Positions 14,933-24,302 of a stretch of 53,696 nt of DNA are shown one piece after another. Positions within the stretch are counted from its first letter, which is position 1; the number at the start of each line of letters is the position of its first letter. A program made the position numbers and the translations under genes. The notes under the pieces were generated by a model. The model saw only the letters and a program-made list of their open reading frames with translations, made no database searches and had not been told where the DNA came from. Source of the stretch: Ignisphaera cupida (GTDB lineage Archaea; Thermoproteota; Thermoprotei_A; Sulfolobales; Ignisphaeraceae). The stretch is taken from positions 1 to 53,696 of the forward strand of contig NZ_JASNVW010000008.1 in the NCBI RefSeq assembly GCF_030186535.1. Direction: 5' to 3'.

Positions 14933-16258
14933 TTAGAGTACCATAATTTTCTTTTTTATCTCATCAACATTGTTTATAACATCTGTAAAGTCCTCAACAA
15001 TTTCTGCAGTACCAAGATACTCACCATTCTCATTCTTTACAGCAACTATGAGTACTCTAATTATTCTATCTCCTAGCCTTGTCCAAAACTCTTTGTAGTT
15101 TGCTTTGCCAGTCTTGAGCTCATCAACAGTAGCGCGAACAAGTTTTTCTAGTCTTGGTGGATGGCAAAACTCTATTCTTCTACCAAGAATTGTTTTTGTT
15201 CTAACAAAGCCTTTAGCAAATATGCTTTCGCTAAAGAATGTTACTCTATCATTTGAATCAGCATATGTTATTTCTAGTGGAAGTGATTTAATCAAAGACT
15301 TGATCTCGTCAACACTTAGATAACCTGTGTCAAGATCAATGTCGCTAAAGCTTCTAATTTCATATGTATCAGGCTTTAAACCACCTTTGAGAGCAGCTTC
15401 TCTAAACTCTGGTGGAAGCTTTTCTGCCTGCTTTGGATCTATAGATGCAGAGATCTCAAATGGCAAAACAGGTTTTGCACTTGGCCTCCACTCTCTATCC
15501 CTAGCATCAACTATCCACCCAATTTTGTCAGCAATTTCAGCTATAGCAGCCCACTCACCCTCGCTAAACAAAGTCCATATAGCTGGAAACAGTATTTTAT
15601 TTTCTCTAAACACAAGCTCGCCAATATCTTTTGCAATTTCCATTCCAAGTTCTCCAACCCTCTTAACATCATCAATACTTTTGCTTTGCTGAGCTTTTGC
15701 AATTTCTTCAAACAATTTTCTAAGCTTTACAATAACCTGGTCCTCCCTACCCCACAAAACCCTTGGAACAGCAACAATCCCTCTTCTCTCAAGATATGGA
15801 AACACAATCATTTGAATCTTTCTATAGTGCATTCTCAAAGCCCTAAGCTGAGTAGCCAAACTAGCAACAGTGCTTAGCTGCTTCAAAGCATCTTCAACAC
15901 TTTGCATTCTCAAAAGCAGAGATGAGTATAGACCAAGAGCCTCAGCTTGTTTCAAAATCCACTCATTCTCCTTCAAGAGCAAATCTAGTGGATGACCCTT
16001 TGGCACATTAGAAAGCTCTCTGCTAGCAAGATACTCTCTAAACAATTCCACATGAAGATCACAAAGCTTTAGTATATCATTTATTGATATTCCTTCTGAA
16101 ACAAGTTGCTGTTCTATCAATGGTATTTCAAATGGTGATACCTGTGCCAATACACTACCAAACTTCTTTCTAAGCTCCTCAACACTTTCACCTCTATGAA
16201 TAGCTTTCAACAAATTCTTTACCAACTCAATCTTTTTATTCATATCCAAATTTGACAT
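14933..16258 (-). CDS. DUF438/PAS sensor protein with hemerythrin-like region
   Basis: The 441-residue protein begins with a DUF438-type helical domain (KNLLKAIHRGESVEELRKKF). It continues with a long helical region (about 90-250) that resembles the hemerythrin-like domain found next to DUF438 and ends in a PAS domain (about 310-435): LPLEITYADSNDRVTFFSES, EFCHPP, NYKEFW and NGEYLGTAEIVEDFTDV. Such proteins are thought to sense a redox signal or gas through Fe or haem; the role is not proved. It is soluble, with no membrane segment. It precedes the HTH gene by one base, and a TATA-rich region lies upstream at about 16280-16300. Confidence 0.82.
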   Translation of the reverse strand: MSNLDMNKKIELVKNLLKAIHRGESVEELRKKFGSVLAQVSPFEIPLIEQQLVSEGISINDILKLCDLHVELFREYLASRELSNVPKGHPLDLLLKENEWILKQAEALGLYSSLLLRMQSVEDALKQLSTVASLATQLRALRMHYRKIQMIVFPYLERRGIVAVPRVLWGREDQVIVKLRKLFEEIAKAQQSKSIDDVKRVGELGMEIAKDIGELVFRENKILFPAIWTLFSEGEWAAIAEIADKIGWIVDARDREWRPSAKPVLPFEISASIDPKQAEKLPPEFREAALKGGLKPDTYEIRSFSDIDLDTGYLSVDEIKSLIKSLPLEITYADSNDRVTFFSESIFAKGFVRTKTILGRRIEFCHPPRLEKLVRATVDELKTGKANYKEFWTRLGDRIIRVLIVAVKNENGEYLGTAEIVEDFTDVINNVDEIKKKIMVL

Positions 16259-16466
16259 GTGTCAAACACTGTATAGAGTAAACAATGTTTCACAATAAAA
16301 AGCTTTCCACAGATACAAACACATTGATTTGATGCAGAAATTCACTAAAGAAATCTTTTATTTATAAACTTAGCAAAAACGATGTTTCTTAACTAAATTC
16401 GTCAATCAATTCTTATCCAATAACAACTCTTAATATGCTACTTAGCATTATTTATTTTCATCATAG

Positions 16467-16484
16467 AAAAACTTATATATAAGT
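16467..16484 (+). promoter_or_regulatory. TATA promoter of the rubredoxin-like gene
   Basis: AACTTATATATAAGTGAT forms a strong TATA box. With the usual 25-base distance, transcription starts near 16500, a few bases before GTG 16504 and ATG 16513, so the mRNA has almost no leader. Confidence 0.65.
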
Positions 16485-16512
16485 GATAACAAAATTCTTT
16501 ATTGTGGTTGAC

Positions 16513-16848
16513 ATGCCACTTTGGAAATGTCAAGTATGTGGATTTGTGTATGAAGGACCTCAACCACCAGATAAATGCCCAAAGTGCGGTGCTCCAAAGG
16601 AGCAATTCAAGCAGTTATCTGATCAAGAAGCACAACTCGTTTTAAGGTCTAGAAAAACAAACTATTTACACATGAAGGCATTAACACTTCTAAGAGAACT
16701 TTTAGCTGTTGCTGAGGAGATTATCCAAGATAACTTAGATCCACCATGTGTTAAAATAGCTAATGAGGAGAAAGAGTTTGCATTAACAACAATTCAAAAG
16801 ATTATGGCTGAACTTGAAACACATATGAAGAAGGGTAAGTGGGGCTAG
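16513..16848 (+). CDS. rubredoxin-like domain protein
   Basis: The first 40 residues form a short rubredoxin-like Fe site: WKCQVCGFVYEG, then PDKCPKCGAPKEQF, so two CxxC pairs bind one iron or zinc. The remaining 70 residues form two helices with MKALTLLRELLAVAEE and NEEKEFALTTIQKIMAEL, which recall half of a rubrerythrin-type bundle but lack its di-iron ligand set. The likely role is electron transfer in oxidative stress defence. GTG 16504 would add three residues. It stands alone behind a strong promoter and next to the DUF438/HTH pair, with which it may share a redox theme. Confidence 0.8.
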   Translation: MPLWKCQVCGFVYEGPQPPDKCPKCGAPKEQFKQLSDQEAQLVLRSRKTNYLHMKALTLLRELLAVAEEIIQDNLDPPCVKIANEEKEFALTTIQKIMAELETHMKKGKWG

Positions 16849-16958
16849 CAACCATCTTTCCAAATACACTACACATTTTTCATTTAACACCTCTTTCTTT
16901 GTTATGAAACAAAAACTCTGTTTGCCAATTAATGCAATTTGCCAAGTATACAAAAATC

Positions 16959-17831
16959 CTATTCTCTTTGCTCACTTTTTCCAACAATACGTGTTAATGT
17001 TGTTAAAAGCTCCAATGGTATAACTATTTTTGTTGATGGTGCTTCTGCTATTGATTTCAACGCCTCCAGGTATTGAAGCAAAATAGCATTTGATCCAAGC
17101 TTTGCAGCTGCCTCATTTATTAGCTCAAGTGCTTTTGCCCTGCCCTCAGCAACAAGTATTTGATATTGCTTCTCACCCTCACCCTTCTTTATCATAGCCT
17201 CTCTCTGGCCCTCAGCCTCCAAAATAGCTGCTGTTCTTTTGCCATCAGCCTCAGCTATCATTGCTCTTCTATTTCTTTCTGCAGCCATTTGCTTTATCAT
17301 TGCTTCTTGAACTTCCTTAGGAGGCTTTATCTCCTTTATCTCTACCGATGTTACTTTTATTCCCCATCTATCAGTAACTTCATCAAGTCTTGCTCTAAGA
17401 GTTGAATTTATGTACTCTCTTCTCGCTAAAACATCATCTAAAAGCATATCTCCCACAATTGCTCTTAGAGTTGTTATTGCTATTCCAGTTGCTGCCGTAA
17501 CATAGTTTTGAACTGCTGTAACAGCTTTTACAGGATCAAATATCTTCATATAGACAAGCAAATCAACATCTACAGGTGCATTGTCTTTTGTTATACATGT
17601 TTGTGGTGGTATGTCAATAACAAACTCTCTTAAATCTATTGAAATCCCAGTGTCTATTATTGGCAAGAGAAATACTATCCCAGGTCCCTTCACACCAACA
17701 AGTCTCCCAAGCCTAAACACAACAAGTCTTCTATACTCTGGCACAACCCTTACTCTAGATGCTATAATAGCTGCAATAATTATTAGAAAAATTATGAGTA
17801 GTATCATTGAAGCAACATCCATTCTGAACAC
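16959..17831 (-). CDS. stomatin/SPFH family membrane protein
   Basis: The 290-residue protein has one N-terminal membrane segment (about 8-26), then the SPFH domain (VPEYRRLVVFRLGRLVGVKGPG at about 30-50, IDLREFVIDIPPQTCITKDNAP), and a long coiled coil rich in Ala, Glu and Arg (AAERNRRAMIAEADGKRTAA) before a hydrophobic C-terminus. Such slipins form ring-like membrane assemblies. The gene follows the NfeD-type protease by 28 bases, the conserved stomatin-NfeD operon in which the protease cuts the stomatin near its C-terminus, as described for Pyrococcus. Both genes and their order fit that module. Confidence 0.93.
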   Translation of the reverse strand: MFRMDVASMILLIIFLIIIAAIIASRVRVVPEYRRLVVFRLGRLVGVKGPGIVFLLPIIDTGISIDLREFVIDIPPQTCITKDNAPVDVDLLVYMKIFDPVKAVTAVQNYVTAATGIAITTLRAIVGDMLLDDVLARREYINSTLRARLDEVTDRWGIKVTSVEIKEIKPPKEVQEAMIKQMAAERNRRAMIAEADGKRTAAILEAEGQREAMIKKGEGEKQYQILVAEGRAKALELINEAAAKLGSNAILLQYLEALKSIAEAPSTKIVIPLELLTTLTRIVGKSEQRE

Positions 17832-17859
17832 ACCAACCTTAGACTTCTAGACCTCGACC

Positions 17860-19110
17860 TTATATCTCTTTCTGCTCAACACTCTCCACATAAAGCTTTA
17901 AACCATCAACTCTAACCACTCTCACCTTCGAACCTGCTGGTATAGATCCCTTAACAGAGTAAGCTGTCCACTCCTCACCCAACACATATACAACACCAGG
18001 CTCCAACTCCCCAATACTTGTCTTGGCAACACCAATTGATGATAGAAGCTGTTGCTCAATAGAAGGTCTTCTCATTCTAGATACCTCAACAGCTTTATAG
18101 GCTATGAAAACCATTACCGATGATAAAACAGCTATTCCTCCAACAACTGTGTAAACCAATTGTGTGCGCAGCTGTGGTGGCACTAAATAGAGTTGATATG
18201 CAGCACCAGCTACAAGCAATACTGCTCCACCAACTCCAAAAACCCCGAAACCAGGTGTAAACATTTCTATAGCTATTAGCACCACACCTGAAAGCAGCAG
18301 TGTTAACGCTACTATGTCTGGGGGTATGAGCCGCATAGAACTTAAGGCTATTGCTATTAGGATTGCACCTGCTATTGCATATCCCTGAAAACCAGTTGTG
18401 AGAATCTCAGCAATTATTAGAATTGCGCCAGCAACTAGAAAAACAGCTGATATAATTGGAAGAGAAGCTACAGAAACCAGTCTATCCCATAGGCTAGGCT
18501 CCAATCGACTTGTAATAGATGCTCCAATAAATTTTTCAACATCATTTATGGAATTAGCTTTCTTTGCAAACCCAATTGATATAGCCTCATCAGTTGTTAG
18601 AGTCTTTCCCTCTCTAACCATGGCTTCAGCAATGCTAGCAAGAGTCTCATTGTTGCTGAAAAGTCTTTGAGCAAGAGACCTGAATCTAGCAGCAACATAC
18701 TCAACAATCTTCTTATCATATGGAGCAGGAATAGCATCGCCAATAACAGCACCAGAACCCATGAAAATACCTCTACATGCCAATGCAATCATGGAGGCTG
18801 CTGAAACTGCGTAGCCACCTGGAGGAATCCACGCATAGCATGTGACATTTCCATCAATAATCATATTAACAATCTCATCAGCTATAGTCAAGTACCCCCC
18901 ATAGCTATTAATTCTCAAAATAATAATTCTATTCCCAACCTCATTCAAAACTCTTTGAAAAAATGTTAGTGCCCCGCCATCAACAGACATGCTAAAATCT
19001 ACCAACACAGCTTCCGAAGATTTGGAGCCTTCTAAAATGGTTGCGACAGAACTTGTTAATGTGGAAAAAGCAATGATTAAAGCAATAATTCTCAACAATT
19101 TCATGGCCAA
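17860..19110 (-). CDS. NfeD-type membrane-bound serine protease (ClpP class)
   Basis: The protein has a signal or anchor segment (about 4-24), a ClpP-like protease domain (RIIILRINSYGGYLTIAD and AVSAASMIALAC, where the serine after SA is the expected nucleophile, with a lysine further on as general base), four to five membrane segments (about 215-335) and a C-terminal OB-fold NfeD domain (ELEPGVVYVLGEEWTAYS ... SKVRVVRVDGLKLYV). Length 416 residues. It is thought to cleave the C-terminus of the partner stomatin encoded just downstream. The start at 19110 gives a signal-like N-terminus. Confidence 0.9.
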   Translation of the reverse strand: MAMKLLRIIALIIAFSTLTSSVATILEGSKSSEAVLVDFSMSVDGGALTFFQRVLNEVGNRIIILRINSYGGYLTIADEIVNMIIDGNVTCYAWIPPGGYAVSAASMIALACRGIFMGSGAVIGDAIPAPYDKKIVEYVAARFRSLAQRLFSNNETLASIAEAMVREGKTLTTDEAISIGFAKKANSINDVEKFIGASITSRLEPSLWDRLVSVASLPIISAVFLVAGAILIIAEILTTGFQGYAIAGAILIAIALSSMRLIPPDIVALTLLLSGVVLIAIEMFTPGFGVFGVGGAVLLVAGAAYQLYLVPPQLRTQLVYTVVGGIAVLSSVMVFIAYKAVEVSRMRRPSIEQQLLSSIGVAKTSIGELEPGVVYVLGEEWTAYSVKGSIPAGSKVRVVRVDGLKLYVESVEQKEI

Positions 19111-19247
19111 GCCCTGAAGACACGAATTAATTTCATCAATTCCATCTGCTGGATCTCAATCTATGTATGACAGAGTTAATAAATATTTCAATTAGCGAAG
19201 AATTCAATGAAAACTTTAACAATAGTCATTAATTCATCGAATTCTCA

Positions 19248-20474
19248 TTAATTTAACCGAGAATAAAATTTAAGGTGTTGTACAATCACTATGAGTAGAG
19301 CTGCTACGAATGCTACTAATGAAAGCAATGCTGATAGATATGCTGTGGTTATGAAGGAGCCTGTTAAGTCTCTTGCTAAACCACCTATTACTGGCCCTAT
19401 AACAAGAGATGTCATAACAACTGATGTTTGCATTCCCAGCAGTTTTCCAATGTTTTCCTGGCCAAAGAGTGTTGGTATTAGAAGCATGTGCGTAACTGGT
19501 TCTCCACCAAATGCGAAAAACCTTAGCCAAAGCATTGCAATAGCAGTTTCTAGACTATGTTTAGATAATTCAATTGCTGTAAACATTGTTGTTGCCTCGA
19601 AGAAATAGAGAAGTGGAAGTGTTTTTAAAGCTCCTATGTGCATTGCTATGAATCCCCATGTGAAAGCCCCTAGGGTTTGAAAAACACCAGAAACGCTTAT
19701 AGCAAAAGGTGTGTGATGCTGCAATGCAGTAGACTCTTCTATACCAAACATTTTATAAAAATCTGTTACTATTTGTGCTATGAACTGTAGAAGCATTGTT
19801 GATGAAAGAGCTATGAAAAATATTGGAATTAGCAGTAATATGAAGAGTTTTGGAATTGAATCACCATACTCTATTTTGTTTTGTTTACGTTTTTGAACAT
19901 TACTGAAATCACCACAGATTTTAATGCATAAAATCATTGGTGCTACAGATACTATTGAGAGAATCAGAAACACTGTGAAAACATCCATGAAGCTAACTAG
20001 CTTTGTTATTATTGGTGACCAAAGTGTTAAGGCCAGGTAGCTGCTGCTTTGAATAATTGCTAGTGCTATGTCTAGTCTTCTAGAGAAAATCCTCATTATC
20101 ATGGGGTTTATGCTTAGCATTAACGATGGAAACCCCAAACCAGCAACTCCATTACCTATATACCACAGCCACGCAGCAAAACTCCAGGGATAAAACCTCA
20201 TTAAATAAATAATAATCGATGAAAAAAGCTGTGTAATCACACCAATGTATAGTACAGTGGAAATACCTTTTCTATCATATACAAAGCCAAGGAAATATGA
20301 TGAGAAAATGGATACAAAAGCCGATATTGTGAATCCAATTGTCAACACAGTTATTGTACCAATGTTGTAGTAGCTCATTAGATGTCGATAGAAGATGGAT
20401 ATATTCATTCTCCAACTACCAATAAGCATAGCTAAAGCCCCAACCACTATATACAAAAGTCTCTTCTCAACCAT
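19248..20474 (-). CDS. MFS transporter, oxalate/formate antiporter-like
   Basis: Twelve hydrophobic segments are spread over 408 residues. The loop FLGFVYDRKGIS between segments 2 and 3 is the major facilitator signature and PVIGGLARDLTGS matches the loop near segment 11. A conserved gap GNGVAGLGFPSLM recalls the OFA group (oxalate/formate antiporters and related carboxylate carriers). The substrate is unknown. It stands alone; an intergenic gap of 137 bases separates it from the protease operon. ATG 20474 is followed by a positively charged start MVEKR, as usual for the cytoplasmic N-terminus. Confidence 0.82.
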   Translation of the reverse strand: MVEKRLLYIVVGALAMLIGSWRMNISIFYRHLMSYYNIGTITVLTIGFTISAFVSIFSSYFLGFVYDRKGISTVLYIGVITQLFSSIIIYLMRFYPWSFAAWLWYIGNGVAGLGFPSLMLSINPMIMRIFSRRLDIALAIIQSSSYLALTLWSPIITKLVSFMDVFTVFLILSIVSVAPMILCIKICGDFSNVQKRKQNKIEYGDSIPKLFILLLIPIFFIALSSTMLLQFIAQIVTDFYKMFGIEESTALQHHTPFAISVSGVFQTLGAFTWGFIAMHIGALKTLPLLYFFEATTMFTAIELSKHSLETAIAMLWLRFFAFGGEPVTHMLLIPTLFGQENIGKLLGMQTSVVMTSLVIGPVIGGLARDLTGSFITTAYLSALLSLVAFVAALLIVIVQHLKFYSRLN

Positions 20475-20581
20475 GAAACCACCTCAAAATGCATTGCTCT
20501 TGAAAAGCTACATTTTTAAAGTTTTTGAGTACCATGCATAGTATTGGTTAATCCATAAACAATTTCAGATTAGCTAACAAC

Positions 20582-20776
20582 TTATTCAATGATTCTTCTA
20601 GTAAATCTTACAACATTTTTTGGTATATCACCAACATTGAAAAACATGCACTCCTCAACACCATCTTTAAACAATTTATGTAAACTATTCACTAAAACAG
20701 CTACTGGACGCGAATTGCATATAGATGGTAGATTCCTCAAATCAACTTCCACAATCTTCTCTACACGTATTTTCAT
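20582..20776 (-). CDS. small conserved-looking protein, 64 aa, unknown
   Basis: I do not recognise this protein. It has an alternating strand-helix-strand pattern (KIRVEKIVEVDL, SRPVAVLVNSLHKLF, VEECMFFNVGDI, KNVVRFTRRI), which recalls the small TusA-like fold, but the CPxP motif of that family is missing. ATG 20776 stands about 25 bases after a minus-strand TATAAAAT box (20795-20802), so the message would be leaderless, which supports a real gene. No operon partner. Confidence 0.5.
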   Translation of the reverse strand: MKIRVEKIVEVDLRNLPSICNSRPVAVLVNSLHKLFKDGVEECMFFNVGDIPKNVVRFTRRIIE

Positions 20777-20819
20777 TCACAGTTACAAGAAAGTATTTTA
20801 TAGAGTTGAAAATACTTGA

Positions 20820-21186
20820 CTTTTTCATAAAGGGAGATAAATCTGAAAACTAGCAACTTTTTCTATGAAAAATAAAGTTTTTTGCATCAGTATTAAGATG
20901 ATGAGTGCACGTCAGATTGATTAGTGGATGATAGAACAGCCGTATTCTGATTTTCTAAGAAGTAATGCTATGTTGATGAATTGACACTTTGTATTCAGAG
21001 CGTATGACGCACATCATTATTAGTTCAATCCGCGACCTCTTTCATCATCAATGTACAATAATAAGCAAATAGCTAAAAAGATTTTATACTCAACTTAGCA
21101 TAAATTGTAGTGAGTGTTTTAGGATTCGTCAATGGAAAACCCCATCCAATAGAACAGAGATTAGAATCCAAAAATGGAATTGAAAG
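20820..21186. other. intergenic stretch without a recognised gene
   Basis: No frame of useful length or codon pattern is visible. A plus-strand GATTTTATACTC box at about 21080-21090 may be the promoter of the regulator at 21202. The middle part (20900-21060) has slightly more G+C and many ATGATG/GATGA stretches, perhaps decayed coding sequence, but I could not match it to anything. Confidence 0.4.
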
Positions 21187-21201
21187 TTGAGGCTGTGTAG
21201 C

Positions 21202-22206
21202 ATGAGTATTTACAAAAGTGTTCTAGACATTTTGTCTAGGCATCCAGATGGTGTTCCACAATCGTTTTTATATAGAGCCTTACCTGTTTCAAAATCGTAT
21301 ATAAGCATTGTTCTGAGAGAACTTGAGGAAAGAGGTGTTGTTTACAGAATAAGAATTGGTAACACATACATTGTTAGGCTTGCTAAGCCGTTTTCAAATA
21401 GATTCCATGGCAAGAAACTTGTTATAGGTGTTGTTTGGTCAAGTGAGTATCTTTTTCTTGGGCATTTCGCCAAGTTGCTTAGAAATGTTCTTTCAATGGA
21501 TTTGGATGTGAAGGTGTATCCAAATGCTGTTTCAGCAACAGTTTCGCTTGCTCTTGGTGAGGTAGACGCTGTTTTGAGTCCTCTTATTACACAGCTTTAC
21601 CTGTACCCAATTCTAAAGAGTTTTAAAATTGTTGGTGGTGGTGCAAGTGGTGGTGGATTCATATATGAAGTGAGTAGTGGTGTAGGTGATGCTGTAGCTT
21701 CTAGTGAAATGTCTACAATGGATTTGTGTAGAGCTGTTGCAACCGAGAAGAAAGTTATTGACACAAGAAATGTTGTGTACTTTAGCAATCCACAGCAACC
21801 AATAGAAATTGTGAAAAAGAAAAGTGCGAAATATATTGTTGCATGGCATCCAATAACACATGAAATAGAGAAGCTCAGCACTAAAATGATTGCTGATTGT
21901 TTTGAATTTGAGGAAATCAAACACTGTTGCACACTGGCAATATCGAATAGCATACCTCTGGAAACAGTAGACAAGATTGCAAATATTTATAGAAAAGCGA
22001 TGAACGATTTCAGAAAAGAACCTGAAAAATTCCTCGATTGGTACTCCACCACAACAGGAATAGAAATAAGCTTGCTAAAGAAGGCTTTGAGTATATACCA
22101 ATACAATGAATACATTGATCGCAAAAACATAGACAAGCTCTTGCAATTCATAAACATAAAAATTCCGCATATAAGCAAATTAGAAGAAGTTTTTGTTCAA
22201 ATATAG
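21202..22206 (+). CDS. winged-HTH fused to solute-binding-like domain, ligand-sensing regulator
   Basis: Residues 1-60 form a winged helix (VLDILSRHPDGVPQSFLYRA, SKSYISIVLRELEERGVVYR, wing IRIGNTYIVRL). From about 72 on, KKLVIGVVWSSEYLFLGHF starts a periplasmic-binding-protein-like domain of the NMT1/SsuA type, with LALGEVDAVLSPLITQ and IVGGGASGGGFIYE as typical loop positions. There is no signal peptide, so the binding domain is cytoplasmic and probably senses a small ligand. ATG 21202 follows GAGG by nine bases. The ligand and targets are unknown; the neighbouring peroxiredoxin or the gene itself are candidates. Confidence 0.7.
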   Translation: MSIYKSVLDILSRHPDGVPQSFLYRALPVSKSYISIVLRELEERGVVYRIRIGNTYIVRLAKPFSNRFHGKKLVIGVVWSSEYLFLGHFAKLLRNVLSMDLDVKVYPNAVSATVSLALGEVDAVLSPLITQLYLYPILKSFKIVGGGASGGGFIYEVSSGVGDAVASSEMSTMDLCRAVATEKKVIDTRNVVYFSNPQQPIEIVKKKSAKYIVAWHPITHEIEKLSTKMIADCFEFEEIKHCCTLAISNSIPLETVDKIANIYRKAMNDFRKEPEKFLDWYSTTTGIEISLLKKALSIYQYNEYIDRKNIDKLLQFINIKIPHISKLEEVFVQI

Positions 22207-22332
22207 TTTTTCTAATTACGTTGATCCGTTAAAAATTTGCCTATGTAAAAAGTTTTAAATATTCATTTAGTTTTTCACTATAGAAAAATTTATTTTTCAA
22301 AGAACCAAAATAATATTTTAGAGGTGCAAAAT

Positions 22333-23031
22333 ATGGAAATTAAAACCGCTCTTCAAATCGGAATGAAATTTCCAGAAATGGTTGTTGTAACAAACCATGG
22401 TCCAAAGAAGCTACCAGATGACTACAAGGGTAAGTGGCTTGTGCTATTCAGTCACCCAGCAGACTTCACACCAGTGTGTACAACAGAATTTGTTGCTTTT
22501 ACTAAGAGGTATGAGGATTTCAAAAAACTTAATGCAGAGCTTTTGGGCTTAAGTGTTGATAGCACTTTTGCTCATATTAAATGGGTTGAGTGGATAAAGG
22601 AAAAACTTGGTGTAGAAATACCGTTTCCAATAATAGCTGATCCAACTGGGGAGGTTGCTTCAAAACTTAACATGTTTCCTATTGGAGGAACACACACCAT
22701 TAGAGCTGTGTTTATAGTTGATCCAAATGGTGTTATAAGAGCAATGTTATACTATCCAGCTGAAGCTGGTAGAAACATAGATGAGATTCTTAGACTATTA
22801 AAAGTGCTTCAAGTAAGCGATAAGTATGGTGTTGCCCTACCTGCTAACTGGCCAAACAATGAGATAGTTGGTGAAAGAGCTATTGTACCACCAGCAACAA
22901 CAGTTTCAGAGGCGCAAGAGAGATTGATGAAGTATCAGTGCTTTGACTGGTGGTTCTGTCATAGAGAAATCCCGAGAGAGGAGGCTGAGGAGGCTAGAAA
23001 ATTCCTTGAGAGAGCAGCCAAAAAGGTCTAA
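22333..23031 (+). CDS. peroxiredoxin, archaeal Prx6-type thioredoxin peroxidase
   Basis: The enzyme reduces hydrogen peroxide and alkyl peroxides. The peroxidatic cysteine is in [14 protein letters not shown] (about Cys 49). [17 protein letters not shown] is the conserved arm, and the C-terminal extension [11 protein letters not shown] supplies two further cysteines (about 203 and 209), as in the well-studied Aeropyrum enzyme. Length 232 residues. ATG 22333 follows GAGGTG by six bases; an in-frame GTG 22324 lies inside the ribosome site. The 126-base gap upstream is AT rich and probably holds the promoter. Confidence 0.95.
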   Translation: MEIKTALQIGMKFPEMVVVTNHGPKKLPDDYKGKWLVLFSHPADFTPVCTTEFVAFTKRYEDFKKLNAELLGLSVDSTFAHIKWVEWIKEKLGVEIPFPIIADPTGEVASKLNMFPIGGTHTIRAVFIVDPNGVIRAMLYYPAEAGRNIDEILRLLKVLQVSDKYGVALPANWPNNEIVGERAIVPPATTVSEAQERLMKYQCFDWWFCHREIPREEAEEARKFLERAAKKV

Positions 23032-23048
23032 GCCAAAAGCTTTTATGA

Positions 23049-24272
23049 TTATCTGAAATTGAAGTATAAATCCAGTTTTTTATTTTTCAATAAAAATGTT
23101 AAAAGCCTTGACTTTTTAACCCATGTTTTAGAACCTAGAGCAGAGTATTTATCAACTATTTTGAGTGCTTCCTCCAAACTGCTAACTCTATATGGTTGCT
23201 GACTATACATTGCTCTTAGCTGCTCTCTAACAAACCAAACACCAATTGGTATGTCGAATCCTGGGTATATCTCTCTCAAAACAATTGCTATAGCTTGTCT
23301 AGATATTTTATTGAGATACTCAGCTGTTGCTAGTCTCGATGCATAGTAACATCCACCTATAGAAGCATAATCCTCTCTTGGTTTGAAAAACTCGTAGTCA
23401 CCCTCAATAGCCACTTCCACACCACCTGGGTTCCATGTCGAGTTGGGAAACCACGCCTCCATCCACTCAAAGCTCCACTCACCAGGAACAAGTATGGATA
23501 TAAACAAGTTCTTTGCATACATCCTCACAAAAACTTGTATTTCGCTCAAATGCTTGAAGAATCTTATTCTCTCGTTTATCAAATGCTTTGAGATGATATC
23601 ATCAACAGCTGTTATAGCCCATCTAGTTGGCACAAGCCTTCTTCTCTTAGCATTACCCAGTGCTCCAACACTAAAAATTTTCTGTATTTGCGAAACAGGA
23701 ACACCACCTCTGTAAAGCTCGATAACAGCATCAGTTGCTGATACATCAACATCGCTATACACCCTCTCAACGACTCTGGCTGTTGAAGGCATTGAAACTA
23801 TTTTCAGTTTCTCAATAGGTGCTCTAGGCCCCATTGGAGGCTCATACTCACTAAAGCTGAAACCAGTTGGTTTTTTAGCAAACTTCATCTCAATATCAAC
23901 AGGTCTCAAAACAAGAACAAGTTGCTGAAGATCTTGAACAAATCTGTCATCAACATTTTTAACACTAACAGTTTTCCTACCAAGAAATAGGCCAAGCCTC
24001 ATAGAAACTATATCATCAATTGGCTTAGAAACCCACAACTCTGGAAAATCATAAATAGATGTTTCCCCAGTTTCCATAGGGGCCATGGGACCTGCAAAAA
24101 CAGTTGGATAACCAATTCTCCCAACAAAAATGGATGGAGGAGAAGAGCCGAAGAGCTCATCAGAAACCTTAGCAACTTTATATAATACCCTAGTCTTTGC
24201 AAGAATAGGGCAATATGCTTTGCCACAAAGGTATTTTGTGCCTCTACATAAAACACATAGGCTACTACTCAT
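23049..24272 (-). CDS. nreA: NreA, archaeal DNA repair protein
   Basis: The 407-residue protein begins with a zinc-binding-like CVLCRGTKYLCGKAYCPI and continues with SIFVGRIGYPTVFAGPMAP, which I recognise from the Nre proteins of archaea, implicated in DNA damage repair together with PCNA. The C-terminus has SRLLTFLLK, similar to a PCNA-interacting (PIP) motif though not perfect and not at the extreme end. It is soluble. It converges on the peroxiredoxin gene with an 17-base gap and follows the radical SAM gene in the same direction with 30 bases between. Confidence 0.85.
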   Translation of the reverse strand: MSSSLCVLCRGTKYLCGKAYCPILAKTRVLYKVAKVSDELFGSSPPSIFVGRIGYPTVFAGPMAPMETGETSIYDFPELWVSKPIDDIVSMRLGLFLGRKTVSVKNVDDRFVQDLQQLVLVLRPVDIEMKFAKKPTGFSFSEYEPPMGPRAPIEKLKIVSMPSTARVVERVYSDVDVSATDAVIELYRGGVPVSQIQKIFSVGALGNAKRRRLVPTRWAITAVDDIISKHLINERIRFFKHLSEIQVFVRMYAKNLFISILVPGEWSFEWMEAWFPNSTWNPGGVEVAIEGDYEFFKPREDYASIGGCYYASRLATAEYLNKISRQAIAIVLREIYPGFDIPIGVWFVREQLRAMYSQQPYRVSSLEEALKIVDKYSALGSKTWVKKSRLLTFLLKNKKLDLYFNFR

Positions 24273-24302
24273 AGCAGCTCCTACTCAAATTAATTTCAAC
24301 AC

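Noticed and set aside
21030-21050. GTTCAATCCGCGACC as the T-arm of a tRNA
   Set aside because: The loop is one base short, the stem does not pair and no acceptor or anticodon arm can be drawn.
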